64,000 nt of DNA from UBA8231 sp036011085 (lineage in GTDB: Bacteria > Latescibacterota > UBA2968 > UBA8231): positions 1 to 64,000 of the forward strand of contig DASCMS010000023.1 of NCBI GenBank assembly GCA_036011085.1. The letters are read 5' to 3'. Under the pieces are notes generated by a model. It was given only the letters and a program-made list of their open reading frames with translations. It had not been told where the DNA came from and ran no database searches. Both the position numbers and the translations under genes were made by a program. Of this stretch, positions 8,484-16,310 are shown piece after piece (positions within the stretch are counted from its first letter, which is position 1; each line of letters starts with the position of its first letter).

Positions 8484-8530
8484 GTTCAACCTTCTCTGGC
8501 ACCCCAGTTCACGTGACCGAGAAGTTTTGT
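8445..8530 (-). ncRNA. Candidate small RNA (about 86 nt) upstream of P2
   Basis: Lies between promoter P1 (8537-8565) and the terminator at 8445-8483. The 5' part can pair CTTCTC with GAGAAG and GGCAC with GTGCC, giving an upstream stem before the terminator stem. No coding potential is visible. Together with the next RNA it makes two promoter-RNA-terminator units in tandem on the same strand. Confidence 0.45.
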
Positions 8531-8536
8531 GCCCTA

Positions 8537-8565
8537 ATACTAAGTGGTTCTTCTAGAACCGTCAA
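8537..8565 (-). promoter_or_regulatory. Sigma-70-type promoter P1
   Basis: On the minus strand TTGACG (8565-8560), a 17-base spacer and TAGTAT (8542-8537). The spacer is filled by the inverted repeat GGTTCTTCTAGAACC, a typical operator position. Confidence 0.65.
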
Positions 8566-8631
8566 GCAATGAAATCTAGCTCTAGATCCTGTTTTTTCAG
8601 CGGTTGCGACAATCTCTAGTCAGGGCTAGAG
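8546..8631. promoter_or_regulatory. Three CTAG-cored inverted repeats (operator candidates)
   Basis: GGTTCT-N3-AGAACC (8546-8560), ATCTAG-N2-CTAGAT (8574-8587) and CTCTAG-N6-CTAGAG (8614-8631). All three contain CTAG, a rare tetranucleotide in this sequence, and sit in and upstream of P1. They look like repeated binding sites for one dimeric regulator; the outermost could also serve as an end signal for the gene stopping at 8645. Confidence 0.45.
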
Positions 8632-8644
8632 TGTTGTCCTGAAT

Positions 8645-9619
8645 CTACATCTCCCATTCCGTCACATCCGCCATCCGGGTGCGCCGGGTGTCCACCGCGA
8701 CCCGCCCGGCGGCCTGACCGGTGGAGGTGAAGCCGCCGGCGGCAAGCACCGCATCCTTGTCCGGACAGCCATCGTCGCTGACGGCCAGCCAGCTGTTTTT
8801 CTGTGACAGATCCAGGGCTCCCAGGATCTCGGTTCCGTAGTCCCAGAAGGCCGGGTGACAGTAGACGTCGAGCAGGCCCGTATCCGGCCACAGTGGATGC
8901 TCGCCAGCCACGGCGGCCCCGACCACGGCACCGGTTTCCGGGCGCACCAGAACACGTCCCTGGCGGCTATCGTCATGCAGCAGATGCAGCCAGCCGCCCT
9001 CCGTGGACACCCGCCCGAACATCCGCAGCGGCGCACATCGTACCGTCCCCGGAAAGGCCCCGGTGAACAGCGGCGCCGACGTCGGCCAGTTCTCCCAGGA
9101 GGCAGACCGGACTTCCACCGGCCCTTGCGCGAACCATCCGGCGCGGAAGGTTTCTCCCGACGCCGCGTAGTACTCCATCAGACCGCTTTCCGGCTCGAGG
9201 CCCCGGAACCCTTCGGCATGATAGATGTGGTAGGGAGCGGAATCGAAGCCCGTGCCGAGAAACAGGGCCTGGCCGTGGCGCTGACGGAAGTCCTCCATCA
9301 GCAGACTCATCAGCGAGCTGGCCGCTCCCTGGCGACGATCTTCCGGCACCGTATATACGTGGCCGAAGTGGCCCACCCCATAGTGGCTGACGGTCATGAT
9401 ATTGGCGAAGGGAACTCCGTCACGGTGCAGCACGTAGTACCTGACATCGATGCCCAGGTTCTGGCGCAGGCACTCGGCGTTGCCCCAGGCCCACACCTCC
9501 CCCTTGTGGCTCAGCAGATCACAGACTCGATCTGCCCACTGCGGATCGGGGCCGATGACGACGCCGGCCTCGACCTTTTCCCCACCTTTGAGCTCCACCA
9601 CCCCGAGTCGCTCGTACAT
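8645..9619 (-). CDS. GNAT-family N-acetyltransferase
   Basis: 324 aa. The acetyl-CoA-binding motif A is at about residues 109-130 (V-Y-T-V-P-E-D-R-R-Q-G-A-A-S-S-L), preceded by the beta4 strand F-G-H-V-Y-T-V and followed by F-L-G-T-G-F-D-S-A-P-Y-H-I-Y, where the tyrosine is the usual acid. The remaining 170 residues form a second, degenerate GNAT-like half. Length is about twice that of a single domain. It is the last gene of the cyclase / M28-AAC(3) operon, 5 bp after its neighbour, so it may acylate the same metabolite. Confidence 0.8.
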   Translation of the reverse strand: MYERLGVVELKGGEKVEAGVVIGPDPQWADRVCDLLSHKGEVWAWGNAECLRQNLGIDVRYYVLHRDGVPFANIMTVSHYGVGHFGHVYTVPEDRRQGAASSLMSLLMEDFRQRHGQALFLGTGFDSAPYHIYHAEGFRGLEPESGLMEYYAASGETFRAGWFAQGPVEVRSASWENWPTSAPLFTGAFPGTVRCAPLRMFGRVSTEGGWLHLLHDDSRQGRVLVRPETGAVVGAAVAGEHPLWPDTGLLDVYCHPAFWDYGTEILGALDLSQKNSWLAVSDDGCPDKDAVLAAGGFTSTGQAAGRVAVDTRRTRMADVTEWEM

Positions 9620-9624
9620 GACGA

Positions 9625-12330
9625 TCAGCCTTCAGGATAGCCGGGACGCACGGTACACGTGGGACACACCTTCCTCAGGTGTTGCCGCCGCACCTTCCAC
9701 AGATCCTGCGCCCGCACCAACTCGCAACCGGCTTCGCCCACCAGGCCGCGGCGCTGCAGGCCACGGCGATCCAGCGCCTCGTCAAGTTTCGGCGACACCT
9801 GCACGGGACAGGGGCCTCGGCGGAAGGCGAGCCCCCAGACCTCCTCGACCTGGCCGTCCTCTTTGACGACTCGATGGATGTCACCGAAAGGATCGTTGCA
9901 GCCGCGATTCTCCGACATCTCGGCCACGTGATACGCTGTCGTCGTCCAGTGCGTGGTGCCCAGGGCGAGCAGCCAGCCCCCGGTGTGCACGAGCTGGCCG
10001 ATGGGGCTCTCGTCTTCCCAGCACCCCGCCTCCACGTGATCCTTGCAGTACCTCTCGGCGCGGGGGCCGAGGGCGGCCACGGCATGTGTGGCATGCTCGC
10101 TGCGTACGGCCTCCGGTCGACGCCAGAAAGCATCGGGAATGGCCCCGTTCGTCGTCGGCGTCGCCATCCGGTTGTAGACCTGGGCGGCCCGGTGATTGAA
10201 AGAGGGCATCAGCAGCGTACCCGAGCGTCCCACGGCTGCCAGCAGCGCCTCGACGACGGTGTCCGCCCCACCTTCCACGGGACCGATCTTCGACAGGGAG
10301 CTGTGCACCATCAGATCCATGCCCGGCCGGACGCCCAGTCGCCGCAGGTCGCCGACCAGTTGGGCCTTCGACTTCATAGCGGACCGCTCCGGCAGATCGA
10401 CATAGCCCAGTTCAGCCAGGGCTTCGAAGTAGCCCGCCACGGCCGCTGCATCCACCGGCTCTCGCTTCGGGGTCACCCCCGGCCGCAACAGCCCGCCCTG
10501 CTCCCAGGACAGGGCGTCGGCGATCTGCTCCAGCGTCCGCCGACCGTCCGCCCAGTAGAGGGCCCACTGGTTCAGCCGGGCGGCGCCGAGGCGGCGGCCC
10601 AGCGACGGCTCCACGTTTTCCGTCGTCGGCGCCAGCAGCGCCGTCCGTCGGGGAATACGTCGGGTCTCCAGCGTCGAGCGTGCGCCCCGTGTCTGCCGGA
10701 GGCCGGACGTGGCAGCGGCCATGTCAGCGCGCAGGGACTGCAGCTCGGCCATCACCTGGCGGCGATCACCGCCCCAAAGGAACGTCTGCAGACGGCGCAG
10801 GCTCTCCTCGTGGGCGTCACGCAGATACTCGGCACCGGCGCGGTCCAGGCGTCGTCTGTCGGCCTGAGCCACTCCCACCAGACGCGCCGTTTCGGCCCGC
10901 GCCATCTGCACGACGTCGGTTGTGCCGGCATCGGCCAGATAGTAGAGATAGGCCGCCATGGACGCGGCGCAGGTCTTCAATCCCGCCGCGCTGAGCAGCC
11001 CCATCTGATCGGCTGACGAGTGGTAGGCGTCCCACGTAGCCCCCGGCCTGCCCGGAGTCGTGCCGGCCCGCTTGTGATGTGTCGTCAGCCACGGGCAGGG
11101 GTAGCCATACTGCGGGTCGCCGATCAACGTGTCCGAGGTGGACATGAACGGCTCGTGATGCAGGCGGTACCCGGCAGCGCGATACTGGCGCAGGGTGGCG
11201 CCCAGGATCTTCTCACCCACCCAATCGACGAATCCCGCCGATGACGGTACCGTGGCCCGCCACTCCAGTCGTCCGCCGCAGACCGCCGGTCGGGCCCCCA
11301 CCGTGTCGATGCAGACACCTGCCAGCGGCGGCTGCAGACGGCGGTCCCGCTCCAGGAAGGCGAAGAAACCGTAGCACTCGTAGGCGTTGAGCAACCGGAT
11401 CGTGCGCCGTGGTCGTGGCAGCACACCGGCCTTGATCAACCCTTCGATGGCCCGTGCCACCTCCACGGTGACGGCACAGCCGGAAGCGTTGTCGATGGCA
11501 CCCGGTTCGCCGGAATGGGCGATGGCCCAGATCTCGTCCTGGCGCTCGTCCCGTCCCTTGATGAGCCCCGAAACGACGTCGTGCTCACCCACGTACTTGG
11601 GCGCGTCCACGCGCACGTGCAGCACCATATGCTTGTTCTTCTGCAGTTGCCGCCGCAGCCTGAGCCCCTGACGATGCGACACCACCAGCCCTACCAGGCG
11701 TGCCGTGGCGTGGCTCGTGGGCACCATCCCCCAGCCGAACTTGGTCCACGCCAGCGCCCCGGGGTTGCCGGTCACCTCGATGTCGGTGATCACGCCGGCA
11801 GCCCCCCTGTGCGCCAGCTTCTCCAGCATGCCCCGGATGTTGAGATTGGTCAGCACAAAACAGCCGCTCAACCCGTCGGGACCCATGCCGTCGAGATCCT
11901 CTTCGCGCTCGAGCACGACGAGCTCTCCGCGCAGGCCTCCCTTTGGTGTGGCCGCCGTCCACTGCACCACGTGCCACGGATTCTCGCGATAGTCGGCGAC
12001 CCGCTCGCGGAATGGCTGAACGATGTCGACGGTGGCGGAGCGTATGTCCTGCGCTTCCTGGATGATCCAGCGTCCGGTGCCGATCCGCCCCCCGGTCTGA
12101 ATGGGATCGACCTCGGCGCCGGCGCCGGCACTTTCGTATTCGTCTACCAGCGTCTTCGTCGTGTCGTGGAAACGGTCGAAGGAATTCCAGCGGTCCGTGT
12201 CGACGATCGCCTCGGTCGTCTGCAGCAGACGACGACCGTCGGTTTCACCGAGGATGGCCGGCAGTGTCTGGCCGCACAGTCGGCGCAGAGACGCAGGCGT
12301 GGGGGTCGCCGTCCTTGGCCTGGCAGCCAT
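9625..12330 (-). CDS. M28-type aminopeptidase fused to AAC(3) acetyltransferase domain
   Basis: 901 aa, three modules. Residues about 1-500 resemble DUF4910/M28 peptidases with a PA-like insert (S-G-C-F-V-L-T-N-L-N, G-A-A-G-V-I-T-D) and the metal-site segment A-I-D-N-A-S-G followed by T-V-E-V-A-R-A. Residues about 580-645 look like a small winged-helix (W-A-L-Y-W-A-D-G ... L-G-Y-V-D-L). Residues 652-901 are an antibiotic N3-acetyltransferase domain: V-H-S-S-L-S-K-I-G-P-V-E-G-G, then T-L-L-M-P-S-F, R-S-E-H-A-T-H-A-V-A-A-L-G and the catalytic-type A-Y-H-V-A-E-M. No signal peptide. The substrate is unknown; the fusion suggests release and N-acetylation of an amino group on one compound. Confidence 0.75.
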   Translation of the reverse strand: MAARPRTATPTPASLRRLCGQTLPAILGETDGRRLLQTTEAIVDTDRWNSFDRFHDTTKTLVDEYESAGAGAEVDPIQTGGRIGTGRWIIQEAQDIRSATVDIVQPFRERVADYRENPWHVVQWTAATPKGGLRGELVVLEREEDLDGMGPDGLSGCFVLTNLNIRGMLEKLAHRGAAGVITDIEVTGNPGALAWTKFGWGMVPTSHATARLVGLVVSHRQGLRLRRQLQKNKHMVLHVRVDAPKYVGEHDVVSGLIKGRDERQDEIWAIAHSGEPGAIDNASGCAVTVEVARAIEGLIKAGVLPRPRRTIRLLNAYECYGFFAFLERDRRLQPPLAGVCIDTVGARPAVCGGRLEWRATVPSSAGFVDWVGEKILGATLRQYRAAGYRLHHEPFMSTSDTLIGDPQYGYPCPWLTTHHKRAGTTPGRPGATWDAYHSSADQMGLLSAAGLKTCAASMAAYLYYLADAGTTDVVQMARAETARLVGVAQADRRRLDRAGAEYLRDAHEESLRRLQTFLWGGDRRQVMAELQSLRADMAAATSGLRQTRGARSTLETRRIPRRTALLAPTTENVEPSLGRRLGAARLNQWALYWADGRRTLEQIADALSWEQGGLLRPGVTPKREPVDAAAVAGYFEALAELGYVDLPERSAMKSKAQLVGDLRRLGVRPGMDLMVHSSLSKIGPVEGGADTVVEALLAAVGRSGTLLMPSFNHRAAQVYNRMATPTTNGAIPDAFWRRPEAVRSEHATHAVAALGPRAERYCKDHVEAGCWEDESPIGQLVHTGGWLLALGTTHWTTTAYHVAEMSENRGCNDPFGDIHRVVKEDGQVEEVWGLAFRRGPCPVQVSPKLDEALDRRGLQRRGLVGEAGCELVRAQDLWKVRRQHLRKVCPTCTVRPGYPEG

Positions 12331-13334
12331 CAGCGGATCGCGATCGGACGGGCCGGTGAACCGGTGGCGCCCTTGAAGCGGATCGGCGTGAAGATGAACA
12401 GGAACTCGTTCACCCCGTCCTCGACGAGACCGTCATAGACCATGTTCTCCAGGTTCCAGATCCCCGCCTTGGTGATGATCTCCTGATGGACTGGAAAGGC
12501 CAGCGTCGGATCCGGGTTCGGCACCACCTCCGTCGTCCACTGATCGGAGCCGATCATCGACGGTTGCCGCTCCACCAGCCAGGCCGCCACCTCCAGGCCG
12601 ATTCCCGGGGGATCGGTGTTGTACTTGTCGGTGTCTGTCCAGTGCTTCGACCAGCCGTAACGGAAGAACAGGGCATCACCGGATTCGATGCTGCTCTCGG
12701 CGAGACCTTGCCGGGCCAGCGCCGCCCGCACGTCGGCGAGGGTGACCTCGTACCCGTGATCGAGAGCCTCGACCCCTTTGAGGCCGGCGATGTCGATGAG
12801 GACGCCGCGGGTGAAGAAAGGCTTGATGTTCTCGACACCCAGCTTCTGCAGCCCATAAGAGCCGGCGATCTCGTCCTCGGTGAAACCATTGTAGAACACA
12901 TCCTGAACGCTGCCATCCCCCATCTGCATACGCGTGCCGATGTGGCCCGGGCCATCGAACTGCGTGCCGATCTGGCCGATTTCGCCGCAGAAGAACTCGT
13001 CGTGATAGACGAGCTGGTTGTCGCCGAAGGGGCCACCCGTCGGGGCCCCGGGGATCGTCAGCGCGAAGGTCCGATTGCCGAACAGCGGAATGCCCTGCTC
13101 GTAGACCTGTCCCAGCTCGTAGACCTTGCCCGTCTGTACCAGGGTCGCCGCCCGCAGCACGACCTCCGGAGTGATCCAGTTGGAGCCCCCTGCCTCGTCA
13201 TCGGCACCCCAGATCGGGTGCGGCCACCAAGGACCGGCGTCACGATCCTGCGCGCCGGCGGGTGCCATCGTTACGATCATCAGTACGGCGCTTCCGACGG
13301 CGAGGAGTCTCGACCGAACATGAGAGCCTCTCAT
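12330..13334 (-). CDS. Secreted cyclase-family (kynurenine-formamidase-like) hydrolase
   Basis: 334 aa. The signal peptide (R-S-R-L-L-A-V-G-S-A-V-L-M-I-V then A-P-A-G-A-Q) is followed by the cyclase/formamidase fold. The metal motif reads G-T-Q-F-D-G-P-G-H-I-G, matching HxGTHxDxPxH with the second His replaced by Gln. ATG 13334 is chosen because GGAG lies 6 bases before it and the signal peptide then starts normally; the longer frame runs into the MITE. Its stop overlaps the start of the M28-AAC(3) gene. Probable role: hydrolysis of an amide or lactone in the periplasm. Confidence 0.82.
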   Translation of the reverse strand: MRGSHVRSRLLAVGSAVLMIVTMAPAGAQDRDAGPWWPHPIWGADDEAGGSNWITPEVVLRAATLVQTGKVYELGQVYEQGIPLFGNRTFALTIPGAPTGGPFGDNQLVYHDEFFCGEIGQIGTQFDGPGHIGTRMQMGDGSVQDVFYNGFTEDEIAGSYGLQKLGVENIKPFFTRGVLIDIAGLKGVEALDHGYEVTLADVRAALARQGLAESSIESGDALFFRYGWSKHWTDTDKYNTDPPGIGLEVAAWLVERQPSMIGSDQWTTEVVPNPDPTLAFPVHQEIITKAGIWNLENMVYDGLVEDGVNEFLFIFTPIRFKGATGSPARPIAIR

Positions 13335-13363
13335 GGCAATCTCCATCTTGAGCTTGAGGTTGG

Positions 13364-13534
13364 CTAGGAGCCTGTCCGAGTAATCGCTTTGTAGGCGAGG
13401 TCGCGGCATTGGGGTCGCTCGCAAGGCGCGCGAGTGACCTGAATTGAAAGGCCATTCAGAGAGCGAGCGCAACGCAACGAGCGGCCTCAAGGGCGTGGCC
13501 GTAGCCCAAATGGGTTACTCGGACAGGCTCCTAG
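13364..13534. mobile_element. 171-bp MITE with 20-bp perfect terminal inverted repeats
   Basis: CTAGGAGCCTGTCCGAGTAA at 13364-13383 is repeated as its exact reverse complement at 13515-13534. The ends are CTAG, so the outer four bases may be a palindromic target duplication as made by IS5-type elements (YTAR targets). There is no transposase. An inner hairpin GGTCGCTCGC / GCGAGTGACC adds structure. It sits 30 bp upstream of the cyclase start and probably supplies or disrupts its promoter. Confidence 0.8.
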
Positions 13535-13574
13535 GGCCGAAAGGTAGACCCACGCCCTACGGGGTCAACGTGAT

Positions 13575-15515
13575 TCAGGAGGCGGCAGCGGTCCCGGCGT
13601 ATTCCTCGAGTTGACGACCCACATCCTCCCACTGCGCCATGTCCTGCTCGAGATCGGTTTCCACCTGCTGCAGGGCGGCGGTCAGCTCCGCCAGCAGGTC
13701 CATGTCGCGGGCCTCGCTTGCCCGACCGATCTGCTCGCCCAGACCGGTCTTCTTCTCTTCGAGACTGGCGATCCGTGCTTCCAACCGGACGTGCCCTTCC
13801 TGCAGCTCTTCGTGCGCCTTGCGCTGCCGTCGGGCGACCCGGCGCGCTTCTCTGTCGTCTACTACCGGCGCGGCCACGCCCTGCACGACTTCTGTGGCAG
13901 CGCGGCGCTCACGCCATTCGCAGTACTGCGACCAGTTGCCGTCGAAGGGGGTCAGGCCGCCGGCTTCGACAACCCAGATCTGTGTCGCCAGTGACTGGAT
14001 GAGGTAGCGATCGTGGCTGACGAGCAGCACGGTACCCGTGAAGTCTGCCAGCACCCCTTCGAGGACTTCCTGCGAGTTGATGTCGAGATGGTTGGTCGGC
14101 TCGTCGAGGATGAGAAAGTTCGCTCCCTGGAGCACGAGCCTGGCCAGCGCCACGCGGCTGCGCTCGCCGCCACTGATCTGCTCCACCCGCTTGTCGACAT
14201 CGTCGCCGGAGAACAGGAAGCTGCCCAGCAGGTCCCGCAGCTCCCCCGTCTTCGTCTCCTCCGACGCTACCTCTCTCAGCGATTCCACCAGGGTCAACGA
14301 TGGATCGAGGTACTCCTGCGTCTGCGGCAGGTAACCGATCTCCACCTTCGCGCCCAGGTGCACCTGCCCAGCCTGCGGCGCCAGCTGTCCGAGAATGGCG
14401 CGCACCAGCGTCGTCTTCCCGGCGCCGTTGGGGCCGATCACGGCAACCCGTTGTCCGCGCAGCGCTTCCACCTCACCCGCGGTACGCACCACGGGCTCGT
14501 CCTGCCCGTAGCCCAACGCCAGATCCGTCAGCCGCAGCACGATATCTCCCGTACGCCCCGATGACTCCATGCGCAGGTGCATGCGGCGGTGCTGCTGCGG
14601 CCGCTCGATGGCCTCGTGCCGAAGGAAACGCTGCAGTCGCTTGCGCCGGCCCTGTGCCTCTTTTGTCCGCTGGCCGGCAAGAAACCGTCGGACGAACTCC
14701 TCCGTCTTCTCCACGTACGCCTGCTGCGCTTCCCACTCTTTCAGGTGGCGCTCGTAGCGCTCCTGCCGCTGGCGCACGTAGGCCGAATATCCGCCCCGAT
14801 AGGCCTCCAGCCGGCCGAAGGAGATCTCCCACGTCCGTTCTGTGACGCGATCCAGAAACCAGCGATCATGGGACACGACGAGGTAACCCCCGTCGCGATC
14901 TCGCAGCCATCCCTCCAGCCACTCCACCGCCCGCAGATCGAGGTAATTCGTCGGTTCATCGAGGAGCAGCAGATCACTGCCTTCCACGAGAAGGCGCGCC
15001 AGCTGCACCCGTGTGCGCTGACCGCCGCTCAACTCCGACAGCGCCTTGCCGCAGTCGTTCTCATGGAAACCGAGACCGGCAAGTACCGTGTGGATCCGGG
15101 TCTCGTAGAGATAACCGTCACGGCGCTCGAAGTCGGCCTGCATCGAGCTGTAGCGGGCCAGCAGCGGATCGTCGTCGGCACCGGTGAGTTCGGCGGCCAC
15201 GCTCTGCAGCTCCGCTTCCAGGCGACGCAGATCGGTCACACCTTCCAGCATCGTCTCCCACACCGTGCCGTCGGGGATCGGTCCGCCCGCATCCTGGGCC
15301 AGGTAGCCGACCTGGAGGCCACGTTTGTGGTGGATCTGTCCCGGTGGCTCGGAACTCTCCAGGCCGGCGATGATCCGCAGCAGCGTCGTCTTGCCGCCGC
15401 CGTTGATGCCCACCAGGCCAATGCGGTCGCCATGCTCGATGGCGAAGGAGAACCCGGAAAAGACGTAGCGATGGGCGTAGGACTTGCCGATGTCAGACCC
15501 TGTGAGCAGCGACAT
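13575..15515 (-). CDS. ABC-F family ATPase (Uup/Ettl-like)
   Basis: 646 aa soluble protein with two ABC cassettes and no membrane segment. Walker A motifs G-I-N-G-G-G-K-T-T (about residue 37) and G-P-N-G-A-G-K-T-T (about 360); signatures L-S-G-G-Q-R-T-R and I-S-G-G-E-R-S-R; Walker B L-L-L-D-E-P and L-I-L-D-E-P. A charged linker follows the first cassette, and a C-terminal coiled coil (last about 90 residues) is typical of Uup. ABC-F proteins act on ribosomes or, for Uup, also on DNA. The sulfotransferase gene lies 8 bp upstream. Confidence 0.88.
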   Translation of the reverse strand: MSLLTGSDIGKSYAHRYVFSGFSFAIEHGDRIGLVGINGGGKTTLLRIIAGLESSEPPGQIHHKRGLQVGYLAQDAGGPIPDGTVWETMLEGVTDLRRLEAELQSVAAELTGADDDPLLARYSSMQADFERRDGYLYETRIHTVLAGLGFHENDCGKALSELSGGQRTRVQLARLLVEGSDLLLLDEPTNYLDLRAVEWLEGWLRDRDGGYLVVSHDRWFLDRVTERTWEISFGRLEAYRGGYSAYVRQRQERYERHLKEWEAQQAYVEKTEEFVRRFLAGQRTKEAQGRRKRLQRFLRHEAIERPQQHRRMHLRMESSGRTGDIVLRLTDLALGYGQDEPVVRTAGEVEALRGQRVAVIGPNGAGKTTLVRAILGQLAPQAGQVHLGAKVEIGYLPQTQEYLDPSLTLVESLREVASEETKTGELRDLLGSFLFSGDDVDKRVEQISGGERSRVALARLVLQGANFLILDEPTNHLDINSQEVLEGVLADFTGTVLLVSHDRYLIQSLATQIWVVEAGGLTPFDGNWSQYCEWRERRAATEVVQGVAAPVVDDREARRVARRQRKAHEELQEGHVRLEARIASLEEKKTGLGEQIGRASEARDMDLLAELTAALQQVETDLEQDMAQWEDVGRQLEEYAGTAAAS

Positions 15516-15523
15516 CTCTGGCC

Positions 15524-16288
15524 CTACTCCTGGTTGTCGTACCCCGACTCATCCAGGGCGCTGCGCAGGAAATCGAAGTCCGGCACACGCTCCTCGGTGC
15601 GTCGCCAGCGGCCGACGGCGTCCGGACGGACGATGATGCGGCCCAGCGAAAAACCGAGAAACTCTTCGAGACGACCGAGCTCGCGCTCCTGGTGCAGGAC
15701 AAAATCCTCGAAGCGCAGCGTCAGCCAGCGCTCCGGTTTCGGCGTGGCCGCCACCAGGTCGTACTGATACTTCCACGAGATAGCCCGTCGTCTCATCGTG
15801 TCGTCGGTCTCGGGATAGCGGACATCGAACCGGGCCAGGTCGTCTGTCGTGTGGCCGCCGAGGATGGAGTCGCGCGGATCGCGCACCAGATAGATGTAGT
15901 AGGCCTCCGGATACATGCGCGTGATCCACGGCAGCGACAGGGTCGTCTCCGGCAGCTTCCAGCCCTTGTGCTGTGTCTTTTCACGGTGGACGTCGCTTAG
16001 GTACTCGCCGACCAGGCGCTCGTACTCCGGATCGATCGGGGTTTCGGCCATCGACTCGAAATCCCATTCGAGGTCTCCCTTCCACGGCACGTGTCGGGCA
16101 AACACCCTCGCAGCTTCATACATGTCGGCAGGCGGCACCTTGTCTCCGGAGCGGTTGATCGTGCTCCCCATGAAGACACCGCTGGCATAGAGCGTGTGAG
16201 AAATGGCGCGCGTACCGGAATGGCCGCGCCCGATGATCGTGATGAGAGACACTTGGTTCGATTCTCCTTTGTCAGACTTCGATCCCAA
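15524..16288 (-). CDS. Sulfotransferase-family protein
   Basis: 254 aa. The 5'-phosphosulfate-binding loop I-I-G-R-G-H-S-G-T-R is near residue 20 and the 3'-phosphate element L-V-R-D-P-R-D-S-I-L near 137, as in PAPS-dependent sulfotransferases. No signal peptide or TM. It would transfer sulfate from PAPS to a carbohydrate, lipid or peptide acceptor. It is divergent from the G1P dehydrogenase-like gene with only 22 bp between starts, so the two promoters must overlap or the starts are slightly off. Confidence 0.75.
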   Translation of the reverse strand: MGSKSDKGESNQVSLITIIGRGHSGTRAISHTLYASGVFMGSTINRSGDKVPPADMYEAARVFARHVPWKGDLEWDFESMAETPIDPEYERLVGEYLSDVHREKTQHKGWKLPETTLSLPWITRMYPEAYYIYLVRDPRDSILGGHTTDDLARFDVRYPETDDTMRRRAISWKYQYDLVAATPKPERWLTLRFEDFVLHQERELGRLEEFLGFSLGRIIVRPDAVGRWRRTEERVPDFDFLRSALDESGYDNQE

Positions 16289-16310
16289 CCGTCGCTTAAG
16301 TTATGACAGT

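Noticed and set aside
8250..8530. Known riboswitch or housekeeping RNA in the 8.3-8.5 kb gap
   Set aside because: Conserved cores of TPP, SAM, cobalamin, glycine, c-di-GMP riboswitches, tmRNA, RNase P and SRP RNA were not found by eye; only a novel or lineage-specific RNA remains plausible.
13335..13490. N-terminal extension of the cyclase gene into the MITE
   Set aside because: Start at 13334 has a Shine-Dalgarno and a proper signal peptide; the extension encodes MITE sequence.
16203..16310. Longer N-terminus for the G1P dehydrogenase-like gene
   Set aside because: It would overlap the divergent sulfotransferase start by about 85 bp and adds no family-typical residues.
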